Notes under the pieces: model-generated
What the model was told of the DNA's origin: nothing
The model's input: the letters and a program-made list of their open reading frames with translations, nothing else
Database searches by the model: none
Translations under genes and position numbers: made by a program
Assembly: GCA_036267355.1 (NCBI GenBank)
Contig: DATAWG010000003.1
Location: 62,001-126,000 of the forward strand
From: Pirellulales bacterium
GTDB taxonomy: Bacteria > Planctomycetota > Planctomycetia > Pirellulales > DATAWG01
Length of the DNA: 64,000 nt
Direction: 5' to 3'
Shown here: piece by piece, positions 1 through 8,891 of the stretch
Numbering within the stretch: the first letter of the stretch is position 1
Layout: each line of letters begins with the position of its first letter

Positions 1-122
1 ACACGAAAGCCAACTCGCGCAGAGGCGCGGATCCGCGGAGAGACCAGTGGATCGAAGTGGCGAAGACACATTAGCCCGCAGCGCAAGCAAGGAAGAAAGA
101 AAAACCGCTTGGAATTGCGGCG

Positions 123-821
123 TTATTTCCGCATGCTCCACGTCCAATGCCGATCACTCGTGGCCTGTACGGTTGCGGACGGACACTCCAGTGTTTCGAC
201 AAGCATGCGAATTTCCTCCAGGCTGAGCGCGGCACGGAGCGATGCATCGAACAAGGCTCGTTGGCGTTCGTTGGCTCCGGCGGCATACGTCTCGACCAAA
301 TAGCCGACCGTTGCGTCGTCGGCCGGGCGGAGCAAATCGCGCACGAAAACCAACCCGCCGCGGCGAACCACGCGCAGCGCCTCAGCCAGCACGCTGCGCG
401 GCTCGGGAATATGATGCACGATGCTGTTGGAAATCACGGCGGCAAACGAGCCGTCGGCATACGGCAGCCGCTTGCCATCGACGCGCTCGAGCCGAATCCG
501 AGTCTGCATCCCGGCCCGATCGACATTTGCCCGGCCCAATTTCAGCATCTCTTCAGCCAGATCGATGGCCACGACCTGCACGCCGCGGTTCCGCCGACAA
601 AGCTCGACCGGAATCAGCGCCGTGCCGGTGCCGAGATCGAGCATCTCTGTTGCCGCGGCGCTCGGAGCTCCGGCCAAAGAGAGGAACAGCCCCGCGTTTG
701 CCGCCGCTTGCAAAAGATCCTCGACGAACGCGCGATTCACGGTCGAATGGTCCATCGAGTCGTAATCGCGCGCTTCCTCGGCCGAATCCATCACCTCCGG
801 TTCAAGAATGCGAGCAAGCAT
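123..821 (-). CDS. Class I SAM-dependent methyltransferase
   Basis: A 232-residue protein with a Rossmann-type methyltransferase core. Motif I reads LDLGTGTALIPVEL, followed by an acidic strand end (VVAIDLAEEML) that would bind the SAM ribose, and a motif IV-like stretch (AVISNSIVHHIPEP). This is the Methyltransf_11/25 pattern of small-molecule or quinone-type methylases; the substrate cannot be told from sequence. The frame is open up to 1022, but the ATG at 821 is preferred because the residues upstream look like translated intergenic DNA and MLARILEPEVMD is a normal start for this family. It is transcribed away from the helicase gene at 1492, so the roughly 670-base gap between them is divergent upstream DNA. 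No Shine-Dalgarno sequence is obvious. Confidence 0.85.
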   Translation of the reverse strand: MLARILEPEVMDSAEEARDYDSMDHSTVNRAFVEDLLQAAANAGLFLSLAGAPSAAATEMLDLGTGTALIPVELCRRNRGVQVVAIDLAEEMLKLGRANVDRAGMQTRIRLERVDGKRLPYADGSFAAVISNSIVHHIPEPRSVLAEALRVVRRGGLVFVRDLLRPADDATVGYLVETYAAGANERQRALFDASLRAALSLEEIRMLVETLECPSATVQATSDRHWTWSMRK

Positions 822-1172
822 GGCAAACTTAATCGTCGCTGTCGTTGATTGTCGCCGAACGAGGCCATCGATCGCGGCGCCGATCGGCGCACCTTGCCGA
901 TCGAGCCGTCTCAGGCCCACCAACCGCTGCAATGCCGCGAACGCGAAATGGAATTCTGATTTTCGGCAATTTACCGCTGGCACAATTCTTGAAGAAACTT
1001 TGCCGAGGTCGTCCTCGTCCAATCCCTCCGCACAACCGCCGCCTTCGCTTGCGGGCCCCTCGCCCTTCGCCCCTCGCCGCTCGCCCCTAATCGCTCGCTC
1101 CTTTCCTCTTCCAGCCTAGACTTTCCGCACTGCGTCTGCTATAGTTTGACCAGTTCGATCCTCTAGGCACAT
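822..1172. other. Divergent intergenic region, no gene seen
   Basis: About 350 bases upstream of the methyltransferase with no supported gene. The stretch near 1041-1110 is a C-rich run of ctcgcc-like units, the complement of the polypurine gagggg runs found beside other genes in this window. No convincing promoter was recognised. Confidence 0.5.
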
Positions 1173-1203
1173 GGCCATTGGATTACTGCCAGGTCCAATG
1201 GCC
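1173..1203. repeat. Perfect 10-bp inverted repeat
   Basis: GGCCATTGGA at 1173-1182 is repeated in inverse as TCCAATGGCC at 1194-1203 with an 11-base loop. No U-tract follows on either strand, so it is not an obvious terminator. It lies in the divergent region between the methyltransferase and helicase genes and could be an operator or a repeat remnant. Confidence 0.6.
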
Positions 1204-1274
1204 TTCAAGTACGGACGCAAATTTGCGTCCCTCGCCTTCGGTCCTGGGAAAGCTCCCAAGAGACCGGCCAGCCT

Positions 1275-1355
1275 TTGAAAAAGGGGACTGGCTCCGAGCC
1301 GCGTATTGGCTCACAGGCTGTTTTGCGTTGTTCCAGTGCCTGTCCCCTTTTTCAA
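1275..1355. repeat. REP-like GGGGAC palindrome
   Basis: Exact 14-base arms, TTGAAAAAGGGGAC at 1275-1288 and its reverse complement at 1342-1355, enclose about 53 bases that contain further weak pairing. AAAAGGGGAC arms are typical of REP elements mobilised by RAYT (TnpA-REP) transposases; no such transposase is in this window. A shorter relative sits inside mutS at 35984-36033. Confidence 0.7.
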
Positions 1356-1398
1356 ACCCCCCACGCAATACCGCCAACGTCGCGAGCGGTAAGCCGTC

Positions 1399-1461
1399 GC
1401 CGAGTTCTTGAAAACTCGGCCGTAGCGGCAGAGCGTCGGAATTCGCTTTGAATTCCGCTAC
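1399..1461. repeat. Two adjacent hairpins upstream of rhlE
   Basis: The first hairpin pairs GCCGAGTT (1399-1406) with AACTCGGC (1413-1420). The second has nested arms, GTAGCGG with CCGCTAC and GGAATTC with GAATTCC, over 1422-1461. They end 20 bases before the rhlE Shine-Dalgarno sequence and would be in its leader if transcription starts upstream. They may be dispersed repeats rather than regulatory structures. Confidence 0.5.
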
Positions 1462-1491
1462 GTGCGACAGAATTTTTTTTAGGAAGTCAGA

Positions 1492-3027
1492 ATGAGTTTT
1501 GATGTGTTCGGGCTGGCGCAGCCCATCTTGCGCGCCGTTGCTGCCGAAGGCTACACCACGCCGACGCCGATCCAATCGCAGGCCATCCCGCATGTGATCG
1601 CCGGCCGCGACCTGTTGGGCTGCGCCCAAACAGGCACCGGCAAGACCGCCGCCTTCGCGCTACCCATATTGCACCGCTTGCTGCAATCCGCCCCGGCTCC
1701 GGCCGCCGCGCACGCAACCGGCCCCACCGGCCATCACGCGGGCCAAGCCGGCGATTCCCGCAAGCAGGGCCATGCCTCGCGCAGCCATTCGACGCGCAGC
1801 CGCCGCAAGATTCGCACGCTCGTGCTTTCGCCGACCCGCGAATTGGCCGCCCAAATCGGCGAAAGCTTCGCCGCCTACGGCCGGCACACGGGGCTGCACC
1901 ACACGGTCGTATTCGGCGGCGTGAATCAACGCCCGCAAGTGCGCGATTTGCAGCGCGGCGTTGACACGCTGGTCGCCACGCCCGGCCGGCTGTTGGACTT
2001 GATCAACCAGGGATTCATTGATCTGGGCACGGTCGAGATTTTTGTGCTCGACGAAGCCGATCGGATGCTCGACATGGGCTTCATGCCCGACGTTCGCCGC
2101 ATCATCAGCCGCCTGCCGCAAAAACGGCAGACGCTGTTTTTCTCCGCCACGATGCCGCCGGAAATCGAGCGGCTGGCCGACGCGATCTTGCACGCGCCCG
2201 AGCGCGTGCGCATCGCTCCGGTGAAGGAAACCGCGGCCCTCGTCGAACATTCGGTTTATTTCGTGCCCAAGGCCGCCAAGCCGCAATTGCTCACCGCCCT
2301 GCTGTCGCAATCGGCGATCACTCGGGCCTTGGTCTTCATGCGCACCAAGCATTCCGCCGACCGCGTCGCCCGGCAATTGAACCGCGCGGGCGTTGGGGCC
2401 GAAGCGATCCACGGCAACAAAAGCCAGGCCGCTCGGCTGCGAACGCTGGCCAATTTCAAGTCGAATCGGCTGCGAGTGCTCGTGGCCACGGATCTGGCGG
2501 CTCGCGGCATCGACGTCGACGGCATTTCGCACGTGTTCAACTTCGATTTGCCGCACGAACCGGAAACGTATGTCCACCGCATCGGCCGCACCGGGCGGGC
2601 CGGAGCGACGGGCAGTGCCGTGTCGTTCTGTGCCGGCGACGAACGGAAGCAACTCATGCACATCCAACGCCTGATCGGCCAGCGGTTGACGGTCGAAAAA
2701 TCAATGCCCGAGGGGATGGCAGCGATTGCTGATAGTTCGCAGCAACAAGAGCCCCAGGATGACGATGCAAGGGGCCACGACTCAGCCAACAGAAGCCATC
2801 AGGCGGCGAGCGGCGAAAAGCATTCCGCTCATAGCGCCGGTGGTGGATCCCATTCTAACGGCCGCAATGGCGTCTATTCCGGCGAGCGGCGAAGCGGCGG
2901 CTACGGCGGCCGCAGCCGTGCCAGCAGTGGCCGAGGGACATCAGGCCGTAAGCCGAATGGCGGGCATGCCGGCGGCTACCGCGGCGGTAAAAGCCACAAA
3001 CGCGCGAAATCGGCTGCGGGAAGTTGA
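1492..3027 (+). CDS. rhlE: DEAD-box ATP-dependent RNA helicase, RhlE type
   Basis: A 511-residue helicase. The Q motif (PTPIQSQAIP, about 24-33), Walker A AQTGTGKT (45-52), PTREL (114-118), DEAD (187-190), SAT (218-220), the ATDLAARGID segment and RIGRTGRAG are all intact, so RNA unwinding with ATP hydrolysis is expected. Such enzymes act in ribosome assembly and RNA decay. Residues about 66-105 are an Ala/Gly/His-rich insertion between Walker A and motif Ia that RhlE of model bacteria lacks. The last 115 or so residues are a Gly/Ser/Arg/His-rich tail, typical of RNA-binding extensions. AGGAAG at 1481-1486 gives a good ribosome site five bases before the ATG. The nearest downstream gene is tRNA-Val. 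Confidence 0.93.
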   Translation: MSFDVFGLAQPILRAVAAEGYTTPTPIQSQAIPHVIAGRDLLGCAQTGTGKTAAFALPILHRLLQSAPAPAAAHATGPTGHHAGQAGDSRKQGHASRSHSTRSRRKIRTLVLSPTRELAAQIGESFAAYGRHTGLHHTVVFGGVNQRPQVRDLQRGVDTLVATPGRLLDLINQGFIDLGTVEIFVLDEADRMLDMGFMPDVRRIISRLPQKRQTLFFSATMPPEIERLADAILHAPERVRIAPVKETAALVEHSVYFVPKAAKPQLLTALLSQSAITRALVFMRTKHSADRVARQLNRAGVGAEAIHGNKSQAARLRTLANFKSNRLRVLVATDLAARGIDVDGISHVFNFDLPHEPETYVHRIGRTGRAGATGSAVSFCAGDERKQLMHIQRLIGQRLTVEKSMPEGMAAIADSSQQQEPQDDDARGHDSANRSHQAASGEKHSAHSAGGGSHSNGRNGVYSGERRSGGYGGRSRASSGRGTSGRKPNGGHAGGYRGGKSHKRAKSAAGS

Positions 3028-3128
3028 TTGCAGCAGCCTGTTCCGGCCCCGGCTGCGGCTCTTGACGGACCCGCGAACGGAAGTCACATTTACAGATCGG
3101 CCAAACCGCATTGGGCTTGGCCTTCTGC

Positions 3129-3202
3129 GGGCGATTAGCTCAGTTGGTTAGAGCACCAGCTCGACAAGCTGGGGGTCACAAGTTCGAGTCTTGTATCGCC
3201 CA
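3129..3202 (+). tRNA. tRNA-Val (anticodon GAC)
   Basis: A full cloverleaf can be drawn: acceptor GGGCGAT pairs with ATCGCCC, the D-stem is GCTC/GAGC, the anticodon stem CCAGC/GCTGG, and the T-arm ACAAG-TTCGAGT-CTTGT. The seven-base anticodon loop is TCGACAA, giving anticodon GAC and valine. Position 33 is C in place of the near-universal U. The discriminator is A at 3202 and CCA is not encoded. It begins about 100 bases after rhlE. Confidence 0.93.
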
Positions 3203-3245
3203 TGCCCCCGTTTTGCGGGTTGTCGCTTTTATTCGCCGACCTAGC

Positions 3246-3261
3246 AAAGCCGGGGCTTTTT
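3246..3261 (+). terminator. Short hairpin with T-run after tRNA-Val
   Basis: AAAGC (3246-3250) pairs with GCTTT (3255-3259) around a CGGG loop and is followed by further T residues. It lies 44 bases after the tRNA and is a plausible though short intrinsic terminator. Confidence 0.45.
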
Positions 3262-3300
3262 CATGCGCGGTGTTCGGCTCATGCGCTCCCCACTACGCTC

Positions 3301-3551
3301 CGCACATAAATGGAACGTCCTGCGGCGTGCGTCCCTCGCTAACGCTTCGGGCTACAATGCAATCGCCGGTGGCACACCGGTTCCCTTCTCCCCCTTCGCG
3401 GGAGAGGGGCTAGGGGTGAGGGGGCGTTCGCCGGTGTGCCGCTGGCCAGCGCAGTCGGCCAGTGCGAGCGCCGCTTGAGTTCGCACATAAATGGAACGTC
3501 CAGCGGCGTGCTCCCTCGCTAACGCTTCGGGCTACAATGCAATCGCCGGTG
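3301..3551. repeat. 70-bp direct repeat pair
   Basis: The segment 3301-3371 recurs almost exactly at 3482-3551, 181 bases later. Each copy contains the module CCTCGCTAACGCTTCGGGCTA, which is also found at 6707-6885 and 41716-41778, followed by CAATGCAATCGCCGGTG. The DNA between the copies holds another dispersed motif (GCCGCTGGCCAGCGCAG) related to the element at 24966-25126. No gene is supported here. Confidence 0.75.
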
Positions 3552-3660
3552 ATTCGTACCTCAAAGTCTCGCAGTCTCAAAGTCTCACAGCCTCCCGAAG
3601 CGGCGTTGCACTGGGTTGGCATTCGCATAAAGCCGTCTTAATCCGCACTGTGAATGGGCC

Positions 3661-3703
3661 ATAAAAAGCTTTGCTATGCATCGATTCATGGCAAGCTTTT
3701 TAT
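3661..3703. repeat. AT-rich inverted repeat, possible bidirectional terminator
   Basis: ATAAAAAGCTTTGC at 3661-3674 pairs, with one missing base, with GCAAGCTTTTTAT at 3691-3703. The T-rich ends would let it act as a terminator in both directions. The nearest upstream plus-strand gene is the tRNA, about 460 bases away, so its role is uncertain. Confidence 0.45.
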
Positions 3704-3718
3704 TACGCATTCGGGCTC

Positions 3719-4280
3719 GGCACACTCCGTGTGCCGTCTGCGCTTCGCGGTGGGTTGGGCACAGAGCGGGGCAGACGGCACACGGAGTGTGCCTGCTACG
3801 TTGGGTGCGGCCTTACGGCCGCGCGCTACGCGGCTTTGATTTCGACGGCGATATTTCCCGGCAATGCCATCGCGCCGATCGCGTTGCGGGCGACGATGAA
3901 TTTCGAATAAGGCACCAACGTAGCAGGCACACTCCGTGTGCCGTCTGCGCTCCGCGGCGGGTTGCGCACAAAGCGGGGCAGACGGCACACGGAGTGTGCC
4001 TGCTACGTTGGGTGCGGCCTTACGGCCGCGTGCTACGCGGCTTTGATTTCGACGGGGATATTTTCCCGGCAATGCGCCGGCGCTGACCGTGCTGCGGGCG
4101 ATGATGAATTTGTCGAGGACGAAGGCGTCAACGTAGCAGGCACACTCCGTGTGCCGTCTGCGTTCCGCGGCGGGTTGGGCACAGAGCGGGGCAGACGGCA
4201 CACGGAGTGTGCTTGCTACTTTAGTTGCGGCCAAAGGCTGCGCTGTGTGCCGTCTGCGCTCTGCGGTGGGTGGCACACAG
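3719..4280. repeat. Tandem array of a large palindromic repeat (3 units plus fragment)
   Basis: Three tandem units, about 207 and 213 bases apart, each begin with a palindrome whose arms read AGGCACACTCCGTGTGCCGT and its complement. The palindromes lie at 3719-3799, 3917-4009 and 4130-4219. The first two are followed by a shared spacer (GGTGCGGCCTTACGGCCGCG onward), and a partial copy ends near 4280. Long open frames through the array, such as one over 3686-4330 on the minus strand, are products of the repeats and not genes. Dispersed copies are at 8892-8980, 56427-56512 and 60680-60766. Confidence 0.9.
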
Positions 4281-4422
4281 ACCGAGGCCCCTTGAAAACG
4301 GTTTTCAGCCACTGGCCGGCTCTCCGCCATGTTGACACCCCCCTTGGACGCCTTAAAATAGCGTGTTTCCTCCGGCCGCGGGCGCGATGCTCCGCGGCGT
4401 TTGATTTTTGAGGGACCGCGGC

Positions 4423-5319
4423 TTGGCCGACACCACCCAACAACGTGCCATTCACAAAGCCGACGTGCTCATCGAGGCCCTCGGCTGGATCCGCCGGTTC
4501 CGCGATAAGGTGACGGTCATCAAAATCGGCGGCAGCGTGATGGAGTCCGAAGCCGCCCTCGGCCACCTGCTGCTCGACATCGTGTTCATGGAAACCGTCG
4601 GCATGCGGGTCGTGCTCGTGCATGGCGGCGGGGCAGCCATCAGCCGGGCCATGGATGCCGCCGGTCTTCAGCCCCGCTTCATCCAAGGCCGCCGCTATAC
4701 CGACGACGCCACGCGCGACATCGTCGAGCAAATCCTGGCCTACGAAACGAATGAAAACCTTGCCGCCAAAATCGAAGAATTCGGCGGCCGGGCCATGCCG
4801 CTCAATTTCCGTACAACCAACGTGCTCTTCGGCGAACGGATGACGCTCGAAGGGCCGGGCGGCGCGCCGATCGATCTGGGGCACGTCGGCCGGGTGACGC
4901 GCGTCGACCGCACGACGATCGACAATCTTTCGTATGCCGGCACCGTGCCCGTGATTCCATCGATGTGTCTTGGCCCCGACGGCGGCAAGCTGAATGTGAA
5001 TGGCGACACGGCCGCCACGGCCGTGGCCCAAGCGCTCGGGGCCGAAAAGCTCGTATTTCTCAGCGACGTCAACGGCGTGCGGCTCAAGAAAGACGATCCC
5101 TCGACGCTCGTGCATTCGCTCACCGCACGGCAAGCTCGCGAACTGATCGGCAACGGGGCGATCGAATCGGGCATGATTCCGAAAGTCGAGGGTTGCTTGG
5201 AAACGCTCGACAAAGGCGTCCGCAAGATCCACATCATCGACGGCCGCCTGCGGCATTCGCTGATGCTCGAAATTTACACCAACCAAGGCGTGGGAACGGA
5301 AATGGTTCGCGATGAGTGA
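4423..5319 (+). CDS. argB: Acetylglutamate kinase
   Basis: A 298-residue kinase that phosphorylates N-acetyl-L-glutamate, the second step of ornithine and arginine synthesis. Visible signatures are KIGGSVM near the N-terminus (phosphate-binding lysine), [20 protein letters not shown], the LSDVNGV nucleotide loop and GMIPKVEGC near the C-terminus. There is no ATG; a TTG at 4423 is chosen because GAGGGA lies seven bases upstream. An earlier TTG at 4408 would add five residues. It opens an argB-argD-argF series on the plus strand, separated from argD by 175 bases of repeat DNA, so co-transcription is likely but not certain. Confidence 0.93.
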   Translation: MADTTQQRAIHKADVLIEALGWIRRFRDKVTVIKIGGSVMESEAALGHLLLDIVFMETVGMRVVLVHGGGAAISRAMDAAGLQPRFIQGRRYTDDATRDIVEQILAYETNENLAAKIEEFGGRAMPLNFRTTNVLFGERMTLEGPGGAPIDLGHVGRVTRVDRTTIDNLSYAGTVPVIPSMCLGPDGGKLNVNGDTAATAVAQALGAEKLVFLSDVNGVRLKKDDPSTLVHSLTARQARELIGNGAIESGMIPKVEGCLETLDKGVRKIHIIDGRLRHSLMLEIYTNQGVGTEMVRDE

Positions 5320-5324
5320 GACAG

Positions 5325-5476
5325 GGATCAGAGGCCAGGGGTCAGGGGCTAGGGGTCAGGGGCCAGATGACGCGCAAGCGGATGGATAAGAAACTCGGTT
5401 CGAAACCTGTGCCCTATTGGTCCAATCGTAATCACTCCTGCTGCTTTCTGGCCCCTGGCCCCTGACCTCTGACCCC
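5325..5476. repeat. Inverted polypurine/polypyrimidine repeats between argB and argD
   Basis: Runs of GGGGTCAGGGGC-type units at 5325-5367 are mirrored by CCCCTGGCCCCTGACC-type units at 5448-5476, so a long imperfect hairpin could form in the argB-argD spacer. Related runs occur at 7960-7993 and, apparently, inside the giant gene at about 50427-50489. Confidence 0.7.
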
Positions 5477-5494
5477 TTGCCTCAGGATTTTCCT

Positions 5495-6709
5495 ATGGCC
5501 ACTGCGACTGGGATGACGACGGCGGAAACGCTCGAATTGTTCAACAAATATGTCGTGCCGAACTACACACGATATCCGATCGTGCTCGTGCGCGGCGAAG
5601 GCTCATATGTGTGGGACAACGAAGGGAATCGCTATCTCGATTTCTTTCCCGGCTGGGGCTGCAATCTGCTCGGGCATTGTCCCGAGCCGGTGGTGCGGGC
5701 CGTGCAGCAGCAAGTGGCGACGTTGATCCATGTGCCCAACACTTGGCACACCGAGGCGCAAGGGCTGTGGGCGCAGGCGCTGTCGGAGCGAAGTTTTGGC
5801 GGAAAGGCGTTCTTTTGCAATTCGGGGGCCGAGGCCAATGAAGCCGCGATCAAGCTGGTTCGCCTGCATTCGCCGAAAGAACGGTACAAGATCATCACGT
5901 TTCGCGGCGGTTTCCACGGCCGCACGTATGGCGCCACTACCGCGACGGCGCAGCCGAAATATCACGAAGGCATCGGCCCGCTCTTGGCCGGCTTTCAATA
6001 TGCCCCGTTTGGCGATTTGGGTGCCGTGGCGAAGCTGATCGATCGCGAAACGGCCGCGATCATGGTCGAGCCGGTGCAAGGGGAAGGGGGCGTGCAGATT
6101 CCACCCGACGGCTTCTTGCAAGGCCTGCGCAAATTGGCCGACGATCACAAACTGCTGTTGGTGTTCGACGAAGTGCAAACCGGCTGCGGGCGCACGGGCG
6201 AATGGTTTGCCTATCAACATTTCGGCGTGACGCCCGACATCATGACGCTGGCCAAGGCCGTTTGCGGCGGCATCGCCGGCGCCGCGATGCTCACGACCGC
6301 CGAAATCGCCCCCAGCCTGCGGCCCGGCATGCATGCGGCCACGTTCGGCGGCAACCCGATCGCCGCCCGAGCCGGGCTGGCAGCCATCGAAATGATCGAG
6401 CAAGAGAACTTGTTGCAACAGGCCCAGCAGATCGGCGAGGTGTTTCGCTCGCGGCTCGGCGAATTGCGAGCCCAATGCGACATCCTGCGCGACGTCAGGG
6501 TTTTGGGTGTGATGATCGGCATTGAATTGGCCGTCGAAGGCGCGCCGTTGGTCAAGGCGTGCCTAGAGCGGCGGTTGCTGATCAATTGCACGCAGGGAAC
6601 CGTGATCCGGCTGTTGCCGGCCATGAATCTCACGGTGCAACAAGCACACGACGGCTGCGACATCCTGGCCGAGACAATCAAGGAGCTGGCCGCCGGAGCC
6701 AGACACTAG
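5495..6709 (+). CDS. argD: Acetylornithine aminotransferase (class III PLP enzyme)
   Basis: A 404-residue class III aminotransferase that converts N-acetylglutamate semialdehyde to N-acetylornithine with glutamate. The PLP-site features are SGAEANEAA (110-118), DEVQTGCGRTG (225 onward) and the Schiff-base lysine in TLAKAV (K254); FGGNP follows. The ATG at 5495 is preferred to an upstream TTG at 5477 because CAGGA lies eight bases before it. The stop codon (6707-6709) is part of a dispersed repeat module. Neighbours argB and argF fix the assignment as ArgD rather than another omega-aminotransferase, though dual ArgD/DapC use is possible. Confidence 0.92.
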   Translation: MATATGMTTAETLELFNKYVVPNYTRYPIVLVRGEGSYVWDNEGNRYLDFFPGWGCNLLGHCPEPVVRAVQQQVATLIHVPNTWHTEAQGLWAQALSERSFGGKAFFCNSGAEANEAAIKLVRLHSPKERYKIITFRGGFHGRTYGATTATAQPKYHEGIGPLLAGFQYAPFGDLGAVAKLIDRETAAIMVEPVQGEGGVQIPPDGFLQGLRKLADDHKLLLVFDEVQTGCGRTGEWFAYQHFGVTPDIMTLAKAVCGGIAGAAMLTTAEIAPSLRPGMHAATFGGNPIAARAGLAAIEMIEQENLLQQAQQIGEVFRSRLGELRAQCDILRDVRVLGVMIGIELAVEGAPLVKACLERRLLINCTQGTVIRLLPAMNLTVQQAHDGCDILAETIKELAAGARH

Positions 6710-6885
6710 CCCGAAGCGTCAGCGAGGACGGCGACATGTCGCCCTGGAGATCGGGCCGCGCGGCGGCGCTTCCTCGCTGACGCTTCGGGATAATATGGGA
6801 GCGGCGGCGCTTCCTCGCTGACGCTTCGGGCTAATATGGGAGCGGCGGCGATTCCTCGCTGACGCTTCGGGATAATATGGCAGAT
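6707..6885. repeat. 41-bp tandem repeats and inverted copy downstream of argD
   Basis: An inverted copy of the CGCTGACGCTTCGGGCTA module begins within the argD stop codon (6707-6728). It is followed by three head-to-tail 41-base units whose TCCTCGCTG cores start at 6771, 6812 and 6853. There are no unique spacers between the units, so this is not a CRISPR. The array sits in the argD-argF gap. Confidence 0.85.
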
Positions 6886-6953
6886 GCCCGAAGTGGTCGC
6901 GAGGAAAGCATGGATGGTTTACGATCGATTTTAGTCGCTTTTGAAATGTCTTC

Positions 6954-7874
6954 ATGCGTCATTTAATCACCGTCACCGATTTCTCGGCATCCGAGATCGA
7001 GCAGGTTTTCGCAATCACCGAAGATCTGAAGTCGAAATATCAGCAGGGATTGCGCGAGCCGCTCTTGCCGGGTCGGGTGATGGCGCTGCTGTTCGAAAAG
7101 CCGTCGCTGCGAACGCGGGTCAGCTTCGAAACGGCGATGGTCCATCTGGGCGGGGGCAGCCTTTTTCTGGGCGACGACGCGGGCTTCGGCGCTCGTGAAA
7201 GCATCGCCGATTTTGCCCGGGCGCTGAGTCAATATGTCGACGTGATCGTGGTTCGCGCCAAGCGGCATGCGACCGTGGTCGAGTTGGCCGATTATTGCAC
7301 GTGCTCGGTGATCAACGGCCTGACCGACCATTCGCATCCCTGCCAGGCGCTGGCGGATTTGTACACGTTGCAAGAACTGGTCGGCCCCTTGGCCGGCCAT
7401 ACGTTGGCCTATGTCGGCGACGCGAACAACGTGGCGTATAGCTTGCTCGAAGGATGCGCGCTTTTGGGAATGCGATTGGTGATGGCGACGCCGGAACAAT
7501 ATCGCTTCAGCGACGAGGCGATCAAAGAGTTGACCGCGTCGTTGCCGCGTTTGCAACTGCAAGTGACCGATGATCCCTACGCGGCGGTGCGCACGGCGAC
7601 GGCGATTTACACGGATGTTTGGACCAGCATGGGCCAGGAATCGGAAAGCCAACATCGTCGGGCGCATTTCGTCGACTACCAAGTCAACGGAGATTTGATG
7701 GCCCATGCCCCCGGCGCGTTTTTCATGCATTGCCTTCCTGCCCATCGTGGCGAGGAAGTGACCGACGAAGTGATCGACGGACCGCAAAGCATCGTCGTGC
7801 AGCAGGCAGGCAACCGGATGCACGTGCAGAAAGGCATTTTGGCGTGGCTGCTCAGCCGAGCAGGCGACGATTGA
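6954..7874 (+). CDS. argF: Ornithine carbamoyltransferase
   Basis: A 306-residue transcarbamylase that makes citrulline from ornithine and carbamoyl phosphate. The carbamoyl-phosphate site motif SLRTRVSFE, the HPCQALADL segment and the ornithine/catalytic loop FMHCLPAHRGEEV near the C-terminus are all present. Length is normal. The third arg gene in a row, it starts 244 bases after argD across the 41-bp repeat array. No clear Shine-Dalgarno sequence precedes the ATG. Confidence 0.94.
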   Translation: MRHLITVTDFSASEIEQVFAITEDLKSKYQQGLREPLLPGRVMALLFEKPSLRTRVSFETAMVHLGGGSLFLGDDAGFGARESIADFARALSQYVDVIVVRAKRHATVVELADYCTCSVINGLTDHSHPCQALADLYTLQELVGPLAGHTLAYVGDANNVAYSLLEGCALLGMRLVMATPEQYRFSDEAIKELTASLPRLQLQVTDDPYAAVRTATAIYTDVWTSMGQESESQHRRAHFVDYQVNGDLMAHAPGAFFMHCLPAHRGEEVTDEVIDGPQSIVVQQAGNRMHVQKGILAWLLSRAGDD

Positions 7875-7998
7875 CGGCGAGCGCAAATCCACGCGTGCGC
7901 CCGTAGACAAGCAATAGCCGACGCGCGAAACCGCAAGCGAGCTTCGTCTCGTAAGTTATCCTGGCCCCTGACCCCCGACCTCTGCCCCTCGCTCTTCC

Positions 7999-8739
7999 AT
8001 GCGACTCGACAACCGTGCAGCCGACGAACTCCGGCCGATTCGCATCACGCGGCGGTTCACCCGCACTTCGCCGGGAAGCGTGTTAATTCAAGCCGGCGGC
8101 ACGACCGTGCTTTGCACGGCCAGCATCGACACGAAGCTTCCCGAATGGATGGCCGGCCAGGGACGCGGCTGGCTCACCGCCGAATACAACATGATGCCCG
8201 GCAGCACCTCGCCGCGAAAGCGCCGCGATCGCGACGGAAAAGTCGACGGCCGCACCACCGAAATTCAGCGCCTCATCGGCCGTAGTCTGCGGGCGATCAT
8301 CGATCTCGACGCGATCGGCGAACGGCTAATTACCCTCGATTGCGATGTGTTGGAAGCCGACGGCGGAACCCGAACCGCCAGCATTACCGGAGCATTCATT
8401 GCCTTGGTCGACGCACTGGCGACAATCGAATTGCCCGATCCGAGCCACCGACCATTTTCGACAAATGTTGCCGCGGTCAGCGTCGGGCTCGTCGAGGGCG
8501 AGCCGCTCTTGGATCTGGACTATCGCGAAGACGCCGCGGCCGCGGTCGATATGAACATCGTGATGACCGGGGCCGATCGATTTGTCGAACTGCAAGGGAG
8601 CGGCGAAGAGGCAACTTTTTCGGAAGAAGAGTTGCGGCAGCTTGTCGCCCTGGGGCGCCGCGGCATCGAGCGAATCACGGCGATCCAACGCGAATCACTC
8701 GGGCCTCTCTGGCCCGGCGATCCGGCCGAAAAAATCTAG
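7999..8739 (+). CDS. rph: Ribonuclease PH
   Basis: A 246-residue phosphorolytic 3'-5' exoribonuclease that trims tRNA 3' ends. It matches the family across its length: RPIRITRRFT at the start, GGTTVLCTAS, the RDRDGKVDGRTTEIQRLIGR segment, CDVLEADGGTRTASITGA, and a D-x-x-Y-x-E-D patch (DLDYREDAAA). Length is typical. It follows argF on the same strand after 124 bases of CCCCTGACC-type repeat DNA and has no evident Shine-Dalgarno sequence. Confidence 0.94.
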   Translation: MRLDNRAADELRPIRITRRFTRTSPGSVLIQAGGTTVLCTASIDTKLPEWMAGQGRGWLTAEYNMMPGSTSPRKRRDRDGKVDGRTTEIQRLIGRSLRAIIDLDAIGERLITLDCDVLEADGGTRTASITGAFIALVDALATIELPDPSHRPFSTNVAAVSVGLVEGEPLLDLDYREDAAAAVDMNIVMTGADRFVELQGSGEEATFSEEELRQLVALGRRGIERITAIQRESLGPLWPGDPAEKI

Positions 8740-8891
8740 TCGCACGGGGCCACCCTCGCCTCCCACCGCGGTCAAGTTCCGTCTTTTCGATTTGGGCGGA
8801 TTGTCGTGGCGGCGCCGCAAGCAAGCCGATGGCATTTTTGCCCATTTCGGGGGCACCCTGGCGTAGTTTACCGATAGAAAATTCTATACAA

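Noticed and set aside
147-848. Long plus-strand open frames opposite the methyltransferase, and similar antisense frames over most genes
   Set aside because: They are by-products of high GC content and codon bias on the other strand, with no family resemblance.
3686-4330. A 214-codon open frame on the minus strand through the palindrome array
   Set aside because: Its peptide is a repetition of the palindrome translation (GTLRVPSA units). It has no homologue-like features and depends on the tandem repeats.
6762-6885. 41-bp tandem repeats as a possible CRISPR array
   Set aside because: The units are directly contiguous with no unique spacers, only three copies, and no cas gene is present.
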